A DNA stretch of 29,441 nt from an uncultured bacterium. Its GTDB lineage: Bacteria > Bacillota > Clostridia > Oscillospirales > Oscillospiraceae. The DNA is taken from NCBI GenBank assembly GCA_905215665.1, contig CAJMQR010000006.1, forward strand, positions 1 to 29,441, given 5' to 3'. The position numbers were made by a program, and so were the translations under genes. How positions within the stretch are numbered: position 1 is the first letter of the stretch; each line of letters starts with the position of its first letter. The notes below the pieces were generated by a model. That model was not told the DNA's origin. It was given only the letters and a program-made list of their open reading frames with translations, and ran no database searches. Below, in pieces: positions 8,156 through 15,307 of this stretch.

Positions 8156-9805
8156 TTATTGCCGGAGCATCTCCTCCGCCGTTTTCAGGGTGGTTTCCGT
8201 GATATTGGCGCCGCCGATGATACGGGCAAGCTCCGCCTTACGGCCCTCCAGATCCAGAGGCTCCACGGTCGTGAAGGTACGGCCGTCGCGCTCGCCCTTG
8301 GCAATCAGCAGATGCGTATCCGCCAGCGCGGCAAGCTGCGGCAAATGCGTGACGCACAAAACCTGCTTGCTTTTTGAAACCTGATGGAGTTTCTCCGCGA
8401 CGCGCTGGGCGGCCCGTCCGGAGACGCCCGTATCCACCTCGTCAAAAATCAGGGTGGGCACATGATCCTTCTCCGCAAGAACATTTTTCAACGCCAGCAT
8501 GATTCGCGCCAGTTCGCCGCCGGAGGCAACCTTATTCAGCGGCTTGAGCGCCTCGCCGAGATTGGCGGACATATAAAACGCAACCGCATCCGCGCCGGCC
8601 GGCGTTAATTCCGTCTCGGAGAATTCGCAGGAAAAACGCACCTTTTTCATATCGAGCTGGGACAGCTCCTCCAGAATCCGCGCGGTAAGCCGCTCGGATG
8701 CCTGCTTTCTGGCCTCGCGCAGCTTGTATGCGGCTTCCCACGCGTCCTTCTGAGCGCGCTCCAGCTTGCCCTTGAGCTGCTCCAGACGGTCACCGGAGAA
8801 TTCCATCTCATCCAGCTCCGCCTGCGCCGAGGCGAGAAAGGCAAGAATATCCTCGCAGGTCGCACCGTATTTCCGGCGCAGCCGGTGGATGGTATCCAGC
8901 CTGTCCTCAATCTGCTCCAGCTCGTCGGCGGAATAGGAGAGCTGATACAGCCGGTCCCGAAGCTGTTCCGCCACGTCCTGAATCTGATACATGAGATCGG
9001 AAGCCGTATCATGCAGTTGTGAAAGCGAATCATCATATCGCGAAATGCGTGCGAGGGCTCGCTCCGCCTCTGAAAGAAGAGCGGCCGCACCCTGCGAATC
9101 CTCATCGCCGTCCAGACAGACGGCCGCGTCCTGCAGCCCTTCGGAGAGTTTTTCCGAGTTCTGAAGCAGCTTACGGCGCGCTTCGAGCGTCTCGTCCTCC
9201 CCTGCTTTCAGATCCGCACGGGAAATCTCCTCAATCTGGTACCTGAGCGTCTCCATCCGGCGGAGCTTTTCACTCTCGTCCATACTCAGGCGCTGAATCT
9301 CGCGCTGCAAAGAGACGACGTTCCGGTATTTTTCCCCATAGTTCTCCAGAAGCGCCTCGTTGCAGGCAAAACTGTCCAGGAAACTGAGGTGATAATTTTC
9401 GTCAAAAAGCGACGCGGAATCATGCTGGCCGTGAATATTGATGAGCTGAATTCCCAACTGACGGAGAACGCTGACCGTCACCGGAACACCGTTGACTCTG
9501 CAAACATTTTTCCCGTCCAGATAGATTTCCCGCTGAACCGTCGTCTCGGACTCGTAGGGCACGCCGTTTTCCGCGAACCACGGATACTGCGCCACATCCT
9601 CAAAGATCGCGCGCACGGAGGCCTTCTGCATACCGGTCCGGATCATATCGCGGTAGGCTCGCTCGCCCAAAATGGCGGAGATTGCGTCGATCACAATGGA
9701 TTTGCCCGCGCCGGTTTCGCCTGTCATCACGTTGAAGCCGGGCTCAAACAAAATGTCCGCCCGCTCAATGACGGCAATATTCTCTATATGCAGCAGACGG
9801 AGCAT
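8156..9805 (-). CDS. recN: DNA repair protein RecN (SMC-like ATPase)
   Basis: RecN is a cytosolic SMC-like ATPase recruited early to double-strand breaks. The 549-aa product has the Walker A GETGAGKS (residues 29-36), a long central coiled-coil-prone region rich in Glu/Leu/Arg, the ABC signature SGGELARIMLAL and the Walker B LIFDEVDTGVSG followed by a His-switch segment (VTHLPQLAA). The length is near normal. ATG 9805 follows GAGGG with good spacing, 14 nt after argR. It is the last gene of the OLE-oapA-dxs-tlyA-nadK-argR-recN cluster, an order shared widely in Firmicutes for the dxs-to-recN part. Confidence 0.97.
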   Translation of the reverse strand: MLRLLHIENIAVIERADILFEPGFNVMTGETGAGKSIVIDAISAILGERAYRDMIRTGMQKASVRAIFEDVAQYPWFAENGVPYESETTVQREIYLDGKNVCRVNGVPVTVSVLRQLGIQLINIHGQHDSASLFDENYHLSFLDSFACNEALLENYGEKYRNVVSLQREIQRLSMDESEKLRRMETLRYQIEEISRADLKAGEDETLEARRKLLQNSEKLSEGLQDAAVCLDGDEDSQGAAALLSEAERALARISRYDDSLSQLHDTASDLMYQIQDVAEQLRDRLYQLSYSADELEQIEDRLDTIHRLRRKYGATCEDILAFLASAQAELDEMEFSGDRLEQLKGKLERAQKDAWEAAYKLREARKQASERLTARILEELSQLDMKKVRFSCEFSETELTPAGADAVAFYMSANLGEALKPLNKVASGGELARIMLALKNVLAEKDHVPTLIFDEVDTGVSGRAAQRVAEKLHQVSKSKQVLCVTHLPQLAALADTHLLIAKGERDGRTFTTVEPLDLEGRKAELARIIGGANITETTLKTAEEMLRQ

Positions 9806-9819
9806 GTCGTTTCCCTCTT

Positions 9820-10272
9820 TTACTCCAACATTCTGCGGATTTCATTGCAGAAGTCCGCTGCGGATTCGCTGTCGCGCATGATGACCAGCGTGGTGTCGTC
9901 GCCGGACAGCGTGCCGAGGACGGTGGGCATTTTCAGCGCGTCGATATTGGCACCGGCGGCGTTGCCCAGTCCCGGCATCGTCTTGACGACAATCAGGTTC
10001 TGCGCGTAGTCCAGGCTGTTGACACATTCCTTGAAAATGACGCGGAAGCGGGCGCCGAAACGGTCGTGCTCATTCTTCTGCGGTATGCCGTAGCGGTATC
10101 CGCCCATTCCGTCCAGAGATTTCACAATCTGCAATTCCTTGATATCGCGGGAGATCGTTGCCTGTGTACTCCTAAAACCGCTTTTGTGGAGCTCGGCAAG
10201 GAGCTGCTCCTGGGTTTCAATATTCTTTTCCGTAATCAGTTCGATGATTTTCCGCTGCCGTTCAGCTTTCAT
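9820..10272 (-). CDS. argR: Arginine repressor ArgR/AhrC
   Basis: ArgR senses arginine and controls arginine synthesis and catabolism as a hexamer. The 150-aa product has the N-terminal winged helix (KAERQRKIIELI, then RSTQATISRDIKEL) and the C-terminal oligomerisation and arginine-binding domain with GTLSGDDTTLVIMRD, where the Asp pair binds arginine. Length is normal. ATG 10272 has GAGGG upstream and follows nadK by 9 nt. No arginine gene lies nearby; its position between nadK and recN is the conserved Firmicutes arrangement. No convincing ARG box was seen in the window. Confidence 0.96.
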   Translation of the reverse strand: MKAERQRKIIELITEKNIETQEQLLAELHKSGFRSTQATISRDIKELQIVKSLDGMGGYRYGIPQKNEHDRFGARFRVIFKECVNSLDYAQNLIVVKTMPGLGNAAGANIDALKMPTVLGTLSGDDTTLVIMRDSESAADFCNEIRRMLE

Positions 10273-10281
10273 TTCCGTCCC

Positions 10282-11139
10282 TCACTTAAATTTATTTTTG
10301 ATGATTTCAAAGAAACTCCGCTCGGACAAATGGATCAGTTTCGTTACATATTTTGATTTTGTGATCGTCACCCGGTCGTCCGTATTCAGGCGCAGCGCGC
10401 GCCCGCCGTCGACGGAGAGAAAAGCGCTTTTTCTGCCGATCCGTCCAATATCGACGCGAATCACGCGGTCAGCCGACGTCACAACGGTTTTGGTCCGCAT
10501 ATCATGGGCGCAGATCGGCGTGATAACAATATTCTGCGCCGTCGGCTCCACAATCGGGCCGCCCGCGGACATGGAATAGGCTGTGGAGCCGGTCGGCGTA
10601 CTGATGATCACGCCGTCGCCGCCAAAACTCATCATCTCCACACCGTCGCAGGAAACCGCAAGCTGAATGATACGCGCCACGGCGCCCTTGGTGATCACCG
10701 CGTCGTTGAGCGCATCCTCGCGCAGAACAATCTGGCCCTCGTGCTCGACGCAAACGTGCAGCATCATGCGCTCTTCGATGGTATAGTCGTCGCTGGCGAG
10801 GCGGGCAAGCTCCTTGATCTGGCTGTTTTCCAGTTCCGCCATGAAGCCCATGGTGCCGATGTTCACGCCAAGGATCGGAACGCCCGCGCGCGTCGCGGCC
10901 TTGGAGGCATGCAGGATCGTTCCGTCGCCGCCAAAGCAGATCAGCAGATCCGCGTCGCGAAGCTCCTGCGTCAGATCGTGCAGAATGACATCCTCCGGAA
11001 GCTCAAAGTTCTTATCCACGTCAAAAGCAAGACAGATCCGCGTATCGATTCCGGACTCCCTGAGGATTTTTTCCGCAAGATTTGCATACTTGAAATTCCT
11101 GTCCCTGTATGGATTCGGGGTCATTACAACTTTTTTCAT
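10282..11139 (-). CDS. nadK: NAD kinase
   Basis: NadK phosphorylates NAD to NADP, the only route to NADP. The 285-aa product begins MKKVVMTPNPYRD, has the diagnostic GGDGT at residues 70-74, the second conserved segment GGDGVIISTPTGSTAYSMSAGGP, and the ITPICAHDM region. Length is normal for the family. Its ATG overlaps the tlyA stop as ATGA, which indicates translational coupling. Cytosolic enzyme; part of the OLE-recN operon. Confidence 0.96.
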   Translation of the reverse strand: MKKVVMTPNPYRDRNFKYANLAEKILRESGIDTRICLAFDVDKNFELPEDVILHDLTQELRDADLLICFGGDGTILHASKAATRAGVPILGVNIGTMGFMAELENSQIKELARLASDDYTIEERMMLHVCVEHEGQIVLREDALNDAVITKGAVARIIQLAVSCDGVEMMSFGGDGVIISTPTGSTAYSMSAGGPIVEPTAQNIVITPICAHDMRTKTVVTSADRVIRVDIGRIGRKSAFLSVDGGRALRLNTDDRVTITKSKYVTKLIHLSERSFFEIIKNKFK

Positions 11140-11939
11140 ACGTTCAGCTTCTCATGCGCGGCAGCCACCAGCGCGGCGGTGTCAGGTGTGACCGCTCCCG
11201 CCGGGAGCATGGACAGGCCGCCCAAAAATTCGATATTTCCCTCCGGCCCCTTTACGGGTGAAAAGGTCAGATTGCAAACCGTCATTTCCATCTGCGCGGC
11301 AAGCTCCAGAAAACCGTCAAGAACCGCCTTATGGACCGCCGGATCGCGGACAACGCCCTTTTTTCCGACCTTTTCCTTCCCCGCCTCAAACTGCGGCTTG
11401 ATCAGGCATACAATCTGACCGTCGGCGGCCAGAAGCGCCTTTACTGCCGGCAGCACAATCCGCAGGGAGATAAAGGAGACGTCGATTACCGCCAGATCCA
11501 CCGCCTGTCCGAGCTGCTCCGGCGTAACATAGCGGATATTGGTCCGCTCCATGCAGACCACGCGGGGGTCCGAACGGATCTTCCACGCAAGCTGTCCGTA
11601 GCCGACGTCGATGGCGAAAACCTTCTTCGCACCGTTCTGGAGCAGGCAGTCCGTAAAGCCACCGGTGGAGGCGCCGGAATCCAGGCAGGTCAGACCGGTC
11701 GGATCGACGCCGAATTCGCGCAGAGCCTTCTCGAGCTTCAAGCCGCCGCGGCTGACATAAGGGCAGGGATTGACGCGAACCTCGATGGCTGCGTCAAACT
11801 CCGTCAGCGTCCCCGCCTTGTCGGATTTCTGGCCGTTTACATATACCTCACCGCTCATGATGAGGGACTGCGCCCGGGTTCTGCTGTCGCAGAGTCCCTT
11901 TTCCACAAGGAGGAGATCCAGCCGCTCCTTATGCTTCAT
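11136..11939 (-). CDS. tlyA: TlyA family rRNA 2'-O-methyltransferase (hemolysin-like)
   Basis: TlyA/YqxC methylates ribose positions in rRNA. The 267-aa protein opens with an S4 RNA-binding domain (KERLDLLLVEKGLCDSRTRA, residues 4-23, running to about 60) followed by an FtsJ-like Rossmann methyltransferase with the SAM motif DSGASTGGFTDCLL and the motif around LAVIDVSFISL. The start is ATG 11939: GGAGG lies 9 nt upstream inside the end of dxs, and the S4 domain begins right there; an in-frame upstream start would only add residues antiparallel to dxs. It overlaps dxs by 11 nt and nadK by 4 nt, so the three are translationally coupled. Older annotation as a hemolysin is not supported by the domains. 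Confidence 0.93.
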   Translation of the reverse strand: MKHKERLDLLLVEKGLCDSRTRAQSLIMSGEVYVNGQKSDKAGTLTEFDAAIEVRVNPCPYVSRGGLKLEKALREFGVDPTGLTCLDSGASTGGFTDCLLQNGAKKVFAIDVGYGQLAWKIRSDPRVVCMERTNIRYVTPEQLGQAVDLAVIDVSFISLRIVLPAVKALLAADGQIVCLIKPQFEAGKEKVGKKGVVRDPAVHKAVLDGFLELAAQMEMTVCNLTFSPVKGPEGNIEFLGGLSMLPAGAVTPDTAALVAAAHEKLNV

Positions 11940-13779
11940 GATGCAGCACCTCCAGCGCAGTCTTTGCAAGGGATTCCGCGTCCAGCCCCAGCAGACGGTA
12001 AAGCGCGGGGAGGGCTCCGTGCGGCACAAAGCGGTCGCCTGCATTGCACAGGCGGATCGGCAGATTCAGGCCCCCGGCGCGCAGGGACGCGGCAATCTCC
12101 TTGCCCGCGCAGCCGATACAGACGGCCTCCTCCGCTACCAGCAAATGTCCGGTTTTACGCACGGAGGTGCGGATGGCCGCCATGTCAATGGGTTTGACGG
12201 ACGGAAGCTTCAACACCTCCGCGAAAATCCCCTGCGCTTCCAGGAGCTTTGCGGCCTGAAGCACCTGATTGATGAGGGTGCCGTAGCTGCAGAGGGTAAT
12301 GTCCTTTCCCGCTTTCAGGAGAGGAGAAGAGGGGCAGTCCGTGTAAGCGCCGTCGCAGCCGCGCGGGTAGCGCACGGCGACGGGCCCGCGCATCTCGAGG
12401 ACGGCGCGGCGCATCATCTGCGCAAGCTCCGCCTGATTGGAGGGGCAGAGAACCTGCATATTCGGCACGGAACGCAGATAGTTGATGTCAAGCAGGCCGT
12501 GATGCGTCTCTCCGTCCTCGCCGACAAGGCCGGCGCGGTCGACCGCAAAAACGACATGCAGATTCAGCATGGCAACGTCCTGCAGGATCATATCATAGGC
12601 GCGCTGCAAAAACGTCGAATAAATTGCCACAACGGGGATCATCCCCTGCTTTGCCAGACCTCCGGCCATAGAAACCGCATGTCCTTCGGCAATACCGACA
12701 TCAAAGCAGCGTTCGGGGTATTTTTTCTCAAACTCCGACAGGCCGGTTCCGCGTATCATCGCCGCGGTGATGGCGCACACGCGGGGATTCTGTGCGGCAA
12801 TTTCACACAGAACGCTGCCAAAGGTGTCCGAAAAACTCGGCAAATGGGAGCAAAGGGGCGTGTGCCCGTCTGCCGGGTCAAAGGTGCCGATGCCGTGGAA
12901 AACATCGGGGTTCAGCTCCGCCGGGCGGTAGCCCTTTCCCTTCTGCGTGATTACATGCACGAGCACGGGCCGGTTGCAGTCTTTGACAAGGCGGAGCATA
13001 TATTCCAGCCGCTTCAGATCGTGGCCGTCCACAGGCCCGTAGTACTCAAAGCCCATCTCCTCAAACAGCGTGGAGCCGAGCAGCATCCGCTTCCAGCGCT
13101 CCTTCAGACGGTGCGTCAGACGGTAGACGGCTCTGCCGCCGGGGATTGCATGGGTGACGGCGCGATATGCCTTCTTCAGCCGGAAATAGCCCGGCCGGGT
13201 GCGCAGCAGGCCGAGATGCTGCGCAATGCCGCCGACATTCGGCGTGATGGACATGCCGTTGTCATTCAGAATGACGATGAGCGGCTCGCTGCTTTCACCG
13301 GCGTCGTTCATTCCCTCGTAGGCGAGGCCACCGGTCATGGCGCCGTCGCCCATGAGAGCGATGACGTGATAGTCCTGCTTCAGAAGCGTTCTCGCCCGTG
13401 CCATTCCCAAGGCCGTTGAGACCGAGCTCGATGCATGTCCGGCGACAAAGGCATCGCAGCCGCTCTCCGCCGGCTTTGGAAAGCCTGCAAGGCCGCCGAA
13501 GGTGCGCAGCGTGCGGAACTGCTCCCGCCGCCCCGTAAGAATCTTATGCACATAGGACTGATGCCCGACGTCGAACAGCAGGCGGTCCTTTGAGGTGTCG
13601 AAAACGCGTTCGAGCGCAACCGTAAGCTCCACCACGCCGAGATTGGAGGCAAGGTGGCCGCCCGTGTGCGCGACATTCAGCACAAGAAACTGGCGAATCT
13701 CCTCGCAGAGCTGCTCGAGCTGCCGCTCGTCCAGCGCCAGCAGATCCTCTCTTGTGCTAATCTGACTTAATAGATCCAA
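11929..13779 (-). CDS. dxs: 1-deoxy-D-xylulose-5-phosphate synthase
   Basis: Dxs joins pyruvate and glyceraldehyde 3-phosphate using thiamine diphosphate, the entry to the MEP isoprenoid pathway. The 616-aa product has the typical N-terminus (HTGGHLASNLGVVELTVAL), the LLFDVGHQSYVHKILTGR segment, the ThDP/Mg motif GDGAMTGGLAYEGMND with LNDNGMSI, and the transketolase pyrimidine motif DRAGLVGEDGETHHG. The start is TTG 13779, only a weak ribosome site precedes it, 24 nt after oapA. In Firmicutes dxs often follows ispA; in OLE-bearing genomes OLE and oapA lie between them, which matches this order except that ispA is absent here. Confidence 0.97.
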   Translation of the reverse strand: MDLLSQISTREDLLALDERQLEQLCEEIRQFLVLNVAHTGGHLASNLGVVELTVALERVFDTSKDRLLFDVGHQSYVHKILTGRREQFRTLRTFGGLAGFPKPAESGCDAFVAGHASSSVSTALGMARARTLLKQDYHVIALMGDGAMTGGLAYEGMNDAGESSEPLIVILNDNGMSITPNVGGIAQHLGLLRTRPGYFRLKKAYRAVTHAIPGGRAVYRLTHRLKERWKRMLLGSTLFEEMGFEYYGPVDGHDLKRLEYMLRLVKDCNRPVLVHVITQKGKGYRPAELNPDVFHGIGTFDPADGHTPLCSHLPSFSDTFGSVLCEIAAQNPRVCAITAAMIRGTGLSEFEKKYPERCFDVGIAEGHAVSMAGGLAKQGMIPVVAIYSTFLQRAYDMILQDVAMLNLHVVFAVDRAGLVGEDGETHHGLLDINYLRSVPNMQVLCPSNQAELAQMMRRAVLEMRGPVAVRYPRGCDGAYTDCPSSPLLKAGKDITLCSYGTLINQVLQAAKLLEAQGIFAEVLKLPSVKPIDMAAIRTSVRKTGHLLVAEEAVCIGCAGKEIAASLRAGGLNLPIRLCNAGDRFVPHGALPALYRLLGLDAESLAKTALEVLHHEA

Positions 13780-13803
13780 AAGCTACACAACCTGTCAAAT
13801 TCG

Positions 13804-14409
13804 TCACTTTTTCTTTCGCTTTTTCCGGCAAAACGGTGACTTTATGTAGTAAATAATCTTTGAAACGAAATGAACAATCCCTGTGGAGCTGTTCATGGCG
13901 ATATTCTTGCCAAAGGCTTTTCCTGCAATCGTCACACCGGCAACCAGAGCGGACATGATCAGCTGCGAGACGGTGTCCGAATTGATCTGCGTCAGCGTTT
14001 TGACTGCGATCACCGCGGAAGCCGAGCCGGAAACAACGCCGCAGATATCCCCCACCACATCGTTGCAGAAATTGGAAACCTTCTCCGAATTGCGCAGCAG
14101 CTTCAACGCCTCGGCGGCGCCGGGGACTTTTTTTGCCGCCATGGAGTGAAAGGGCTTTTCATCCGCCGACATGACGGCTACGCCGACGATGTCAAAGAGG
14201 ATGCCCAGAAAAACGATCACCAGTAAGACAATAAACGCCTCGACAAGTTCCGCGTCCTCCATGATATTTGAGGAGAGAAAAGAGATTGTCGAGGAGATCA
14301 GAACGGTGACGAAGAAGATGGAAACGATCCATTTGAGATTGCTGTTTTTCTTCGCAGGCTGGTTTTTCTTTTTTCGCTTACTTCGGGGCTCTTCGTTGTT
14401 CGCGCTCAA
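13804..14409 (-). CDS. oapA: OapA-like OLE RNA-associated membrane protein
   Basis: The 201-aa product has a very basic N-terminal tail (RSKRKKKNQPAKK, residues 9-21), four hydrophobic segments at about 28-48, 57-81, 118-137 and 146-165, and a basic C-terminal tail (CRKKRKKK). A DxxxD motif (Asp117-Val-Val-Gly-Asp121) lies at the start of the third segment; from memory, a DxxxD motif is functionally important in Bacillus halodurans OapA. The centre (SADEKPFHSMAAKK, then ALKLLRNSEKVSNF) also resembles DUF21/CNNM-type magnesium transporter membrane domains. The start is TTG 14409 with GGAGG 8 nt upstream. It follows the OLE RNA by 28 nt and precedes dxs, the position OapA holds elsewhere. OapA binds OLE RNA and tethers it to the membrane. 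Without the context it would be an anonymous DUF21-like protein. Confidence 0.85.
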   Translation of the reverse strand: MSANNEEPRSKRKKKNQPAKKNSNLKWIVSIFFVTVLISSTISFLSSNIMEDAELVEAFIVLLVIVFLGILFDIVGVAVMSADEKPFHSMAAKKVPGAAEALKLLRNSEKVSNFCNDVVGDICGVVSGSASAVIAVKTLTQINSDTVSQLIMSALVAGVTIAGKAFGKNIAMNSSTGIVHFVSKIIYYIKSPFCRKKRKKK

Positions 14410-14437
14410 AATGAATTCCTCCAGAATGTTGAAAAAT

Positions 14438-15044
14438 GGTGGCGGCAGATAAAGTAAATCTTACGGCTTAGGTCGGGTTGGATTTCCCCTTTGGCTACCG
14501 TTCGTCGCCGTCCGGCCGTTTCCGTTTGAAGCCTAGCCGGTATGTTGCCATTGCCGGTACCCGATTGCCACTTAGTCCGCACTGCAATCCAATATCTGCC
14601 CCAAAAAGGTCTGCCTAGGTGATTTCCACGGCATTGCGTTCCGATTCTATCCTCTTTTGCAAGTATGATTTCAAGGGGCAATATCGCCCGCATCCGCGGC
14701 CACGGATGCAAACGCCTCACTCCCCCATCCCGGCATACTCACGCAAGGCAGGCTACACTGCACACAGCACACGATTCTGTGCACCGCAATGCAGGTTCTA
14801 TCCTGTTTCGTACGCAGTCCGGGTATCCACAGGAACTGTACGGCTGTCGCACAAGAACAGGTCTCCACGGTAGCCGGGTCGGTTGGTATATGCCATTACA
14901 CCTCGCCCGGGAACCTTAACCCCCAGCACCCACCCTGATCTGGGCGAAAAAAGCAGGCACCAGGGACTTCATCGATATGCCCTTAAAAGGATTTTTAGGC
15001 CCTTCTTCGAGATCGGAACGCTCTGACTAGAATACAGCGCCACC
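14438..15044 (-). ncRNA. ole: OLE (Ornate Large Extremophilic) RNA
   Basis: About 607 nt with no credible protein, transcribed on the minus strand. The predicted promoter start (near 15044) coincides with GGTGGCG (15044-15038), which pairs perfectly with CGCCACC (14444-14438), a 7-bp helix closing the whole RNA. Internal pairings I can see include a 7-bp hairpin 14709-14703 with 14696-14690, a GGGTT/AACCC helix enclosing a GGTGTA/TATACC hairpin between about 14923 and 14881, and GTTCCTGT pairing with ACAG...GAAC in 14840-14790. Length (known OLE is about 600 nt) and location directly before an OapA-like gene and dxs-tlyA-nadK-argR-recN match the OLE locus known from Bacillus halodurans and anaerobic Firmicutes. 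OLE forms an abundant membrane-bound RNP with OapA (and OapB, OapC) involved in alcohol, cold and magnesium stress. Ends are approximate; the class is inferred from context and architecture, not alignment. Confidence 0.88.
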
Positions 15045-15050
15045 TTTATT

Positions 15051-15079
15051 ATCATACCATATCCAAAGTAAATATACAA
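15051..15079 (-). promoter_or_regulatory. Sigma-A promoter of the OLE RNA operon
   Basis: On the minus strand TTGTAT (15079-15074) and TATGAT (15056-15051) are separated by exactly 17 nt. Initiation 6-7 nt downstream falls at 15044-15046, the first base of the OLE terminal helix. The AT-rich DNA at 15057-15260 separates it from the upstream ATPase terminator, so OLE has its own promoter. It probably also drives oapA to recN. Confidence 0.8.
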
Positions 15080-15266
15080 GAGCGAAGTCGCAAAAAAACT
15101 GAGCTTTGACACATGCTTCCCGGAAGAAGCGCAAAAAACTTCATTTTTCATCCGTTTTTCAAAGAATTATGCATTTTCCAAACCTTTGCTCCGGTAAAAC
15201 ACGCGGCGGTGCTTTCCGGTTTCTATATGCAATTATTCGTATTTTTCCAGCTTGAATATACAAAAA

Positions 15267-15291
15267 CGGACGACGGCTCTGCCATCGTCCG
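15267..15291 (-). terminator. Terminator of the metal-efflux operon
   Basis: A 10-bp stem with one G-U pair (15267-15276 with 15282-15291) follows the ATPase stop by about 17 bp and ends in TTTTT on the minus strand. It insulates the OLE operon from the metal-responsive operon. Confidence 0.85.
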
Positions 15292-15307
15292 CATTTTTTC
15301 CTGAGTT

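Noticed and set aside
14406..14919. Small open frames on both strands inside the OLE region (14406-14720, 14619-14873, 14665-14919, 14671-14868)
   Set aside because: They overlap each other, lack ribosome sites, have low-complexity Cys/Arg/His-rich products and lie in sequence that pairs as structured RNA.
14438..15044. Group II intron, RNase P RNA, tmRNA or SRP RNA as explanation for the non-coding stretch
   Set aside because: I saw no reverse transcriptase, no intron domain V motif, no conserved RNase P core, no tag peptide or CCA end, and the neighbours fit OLE.
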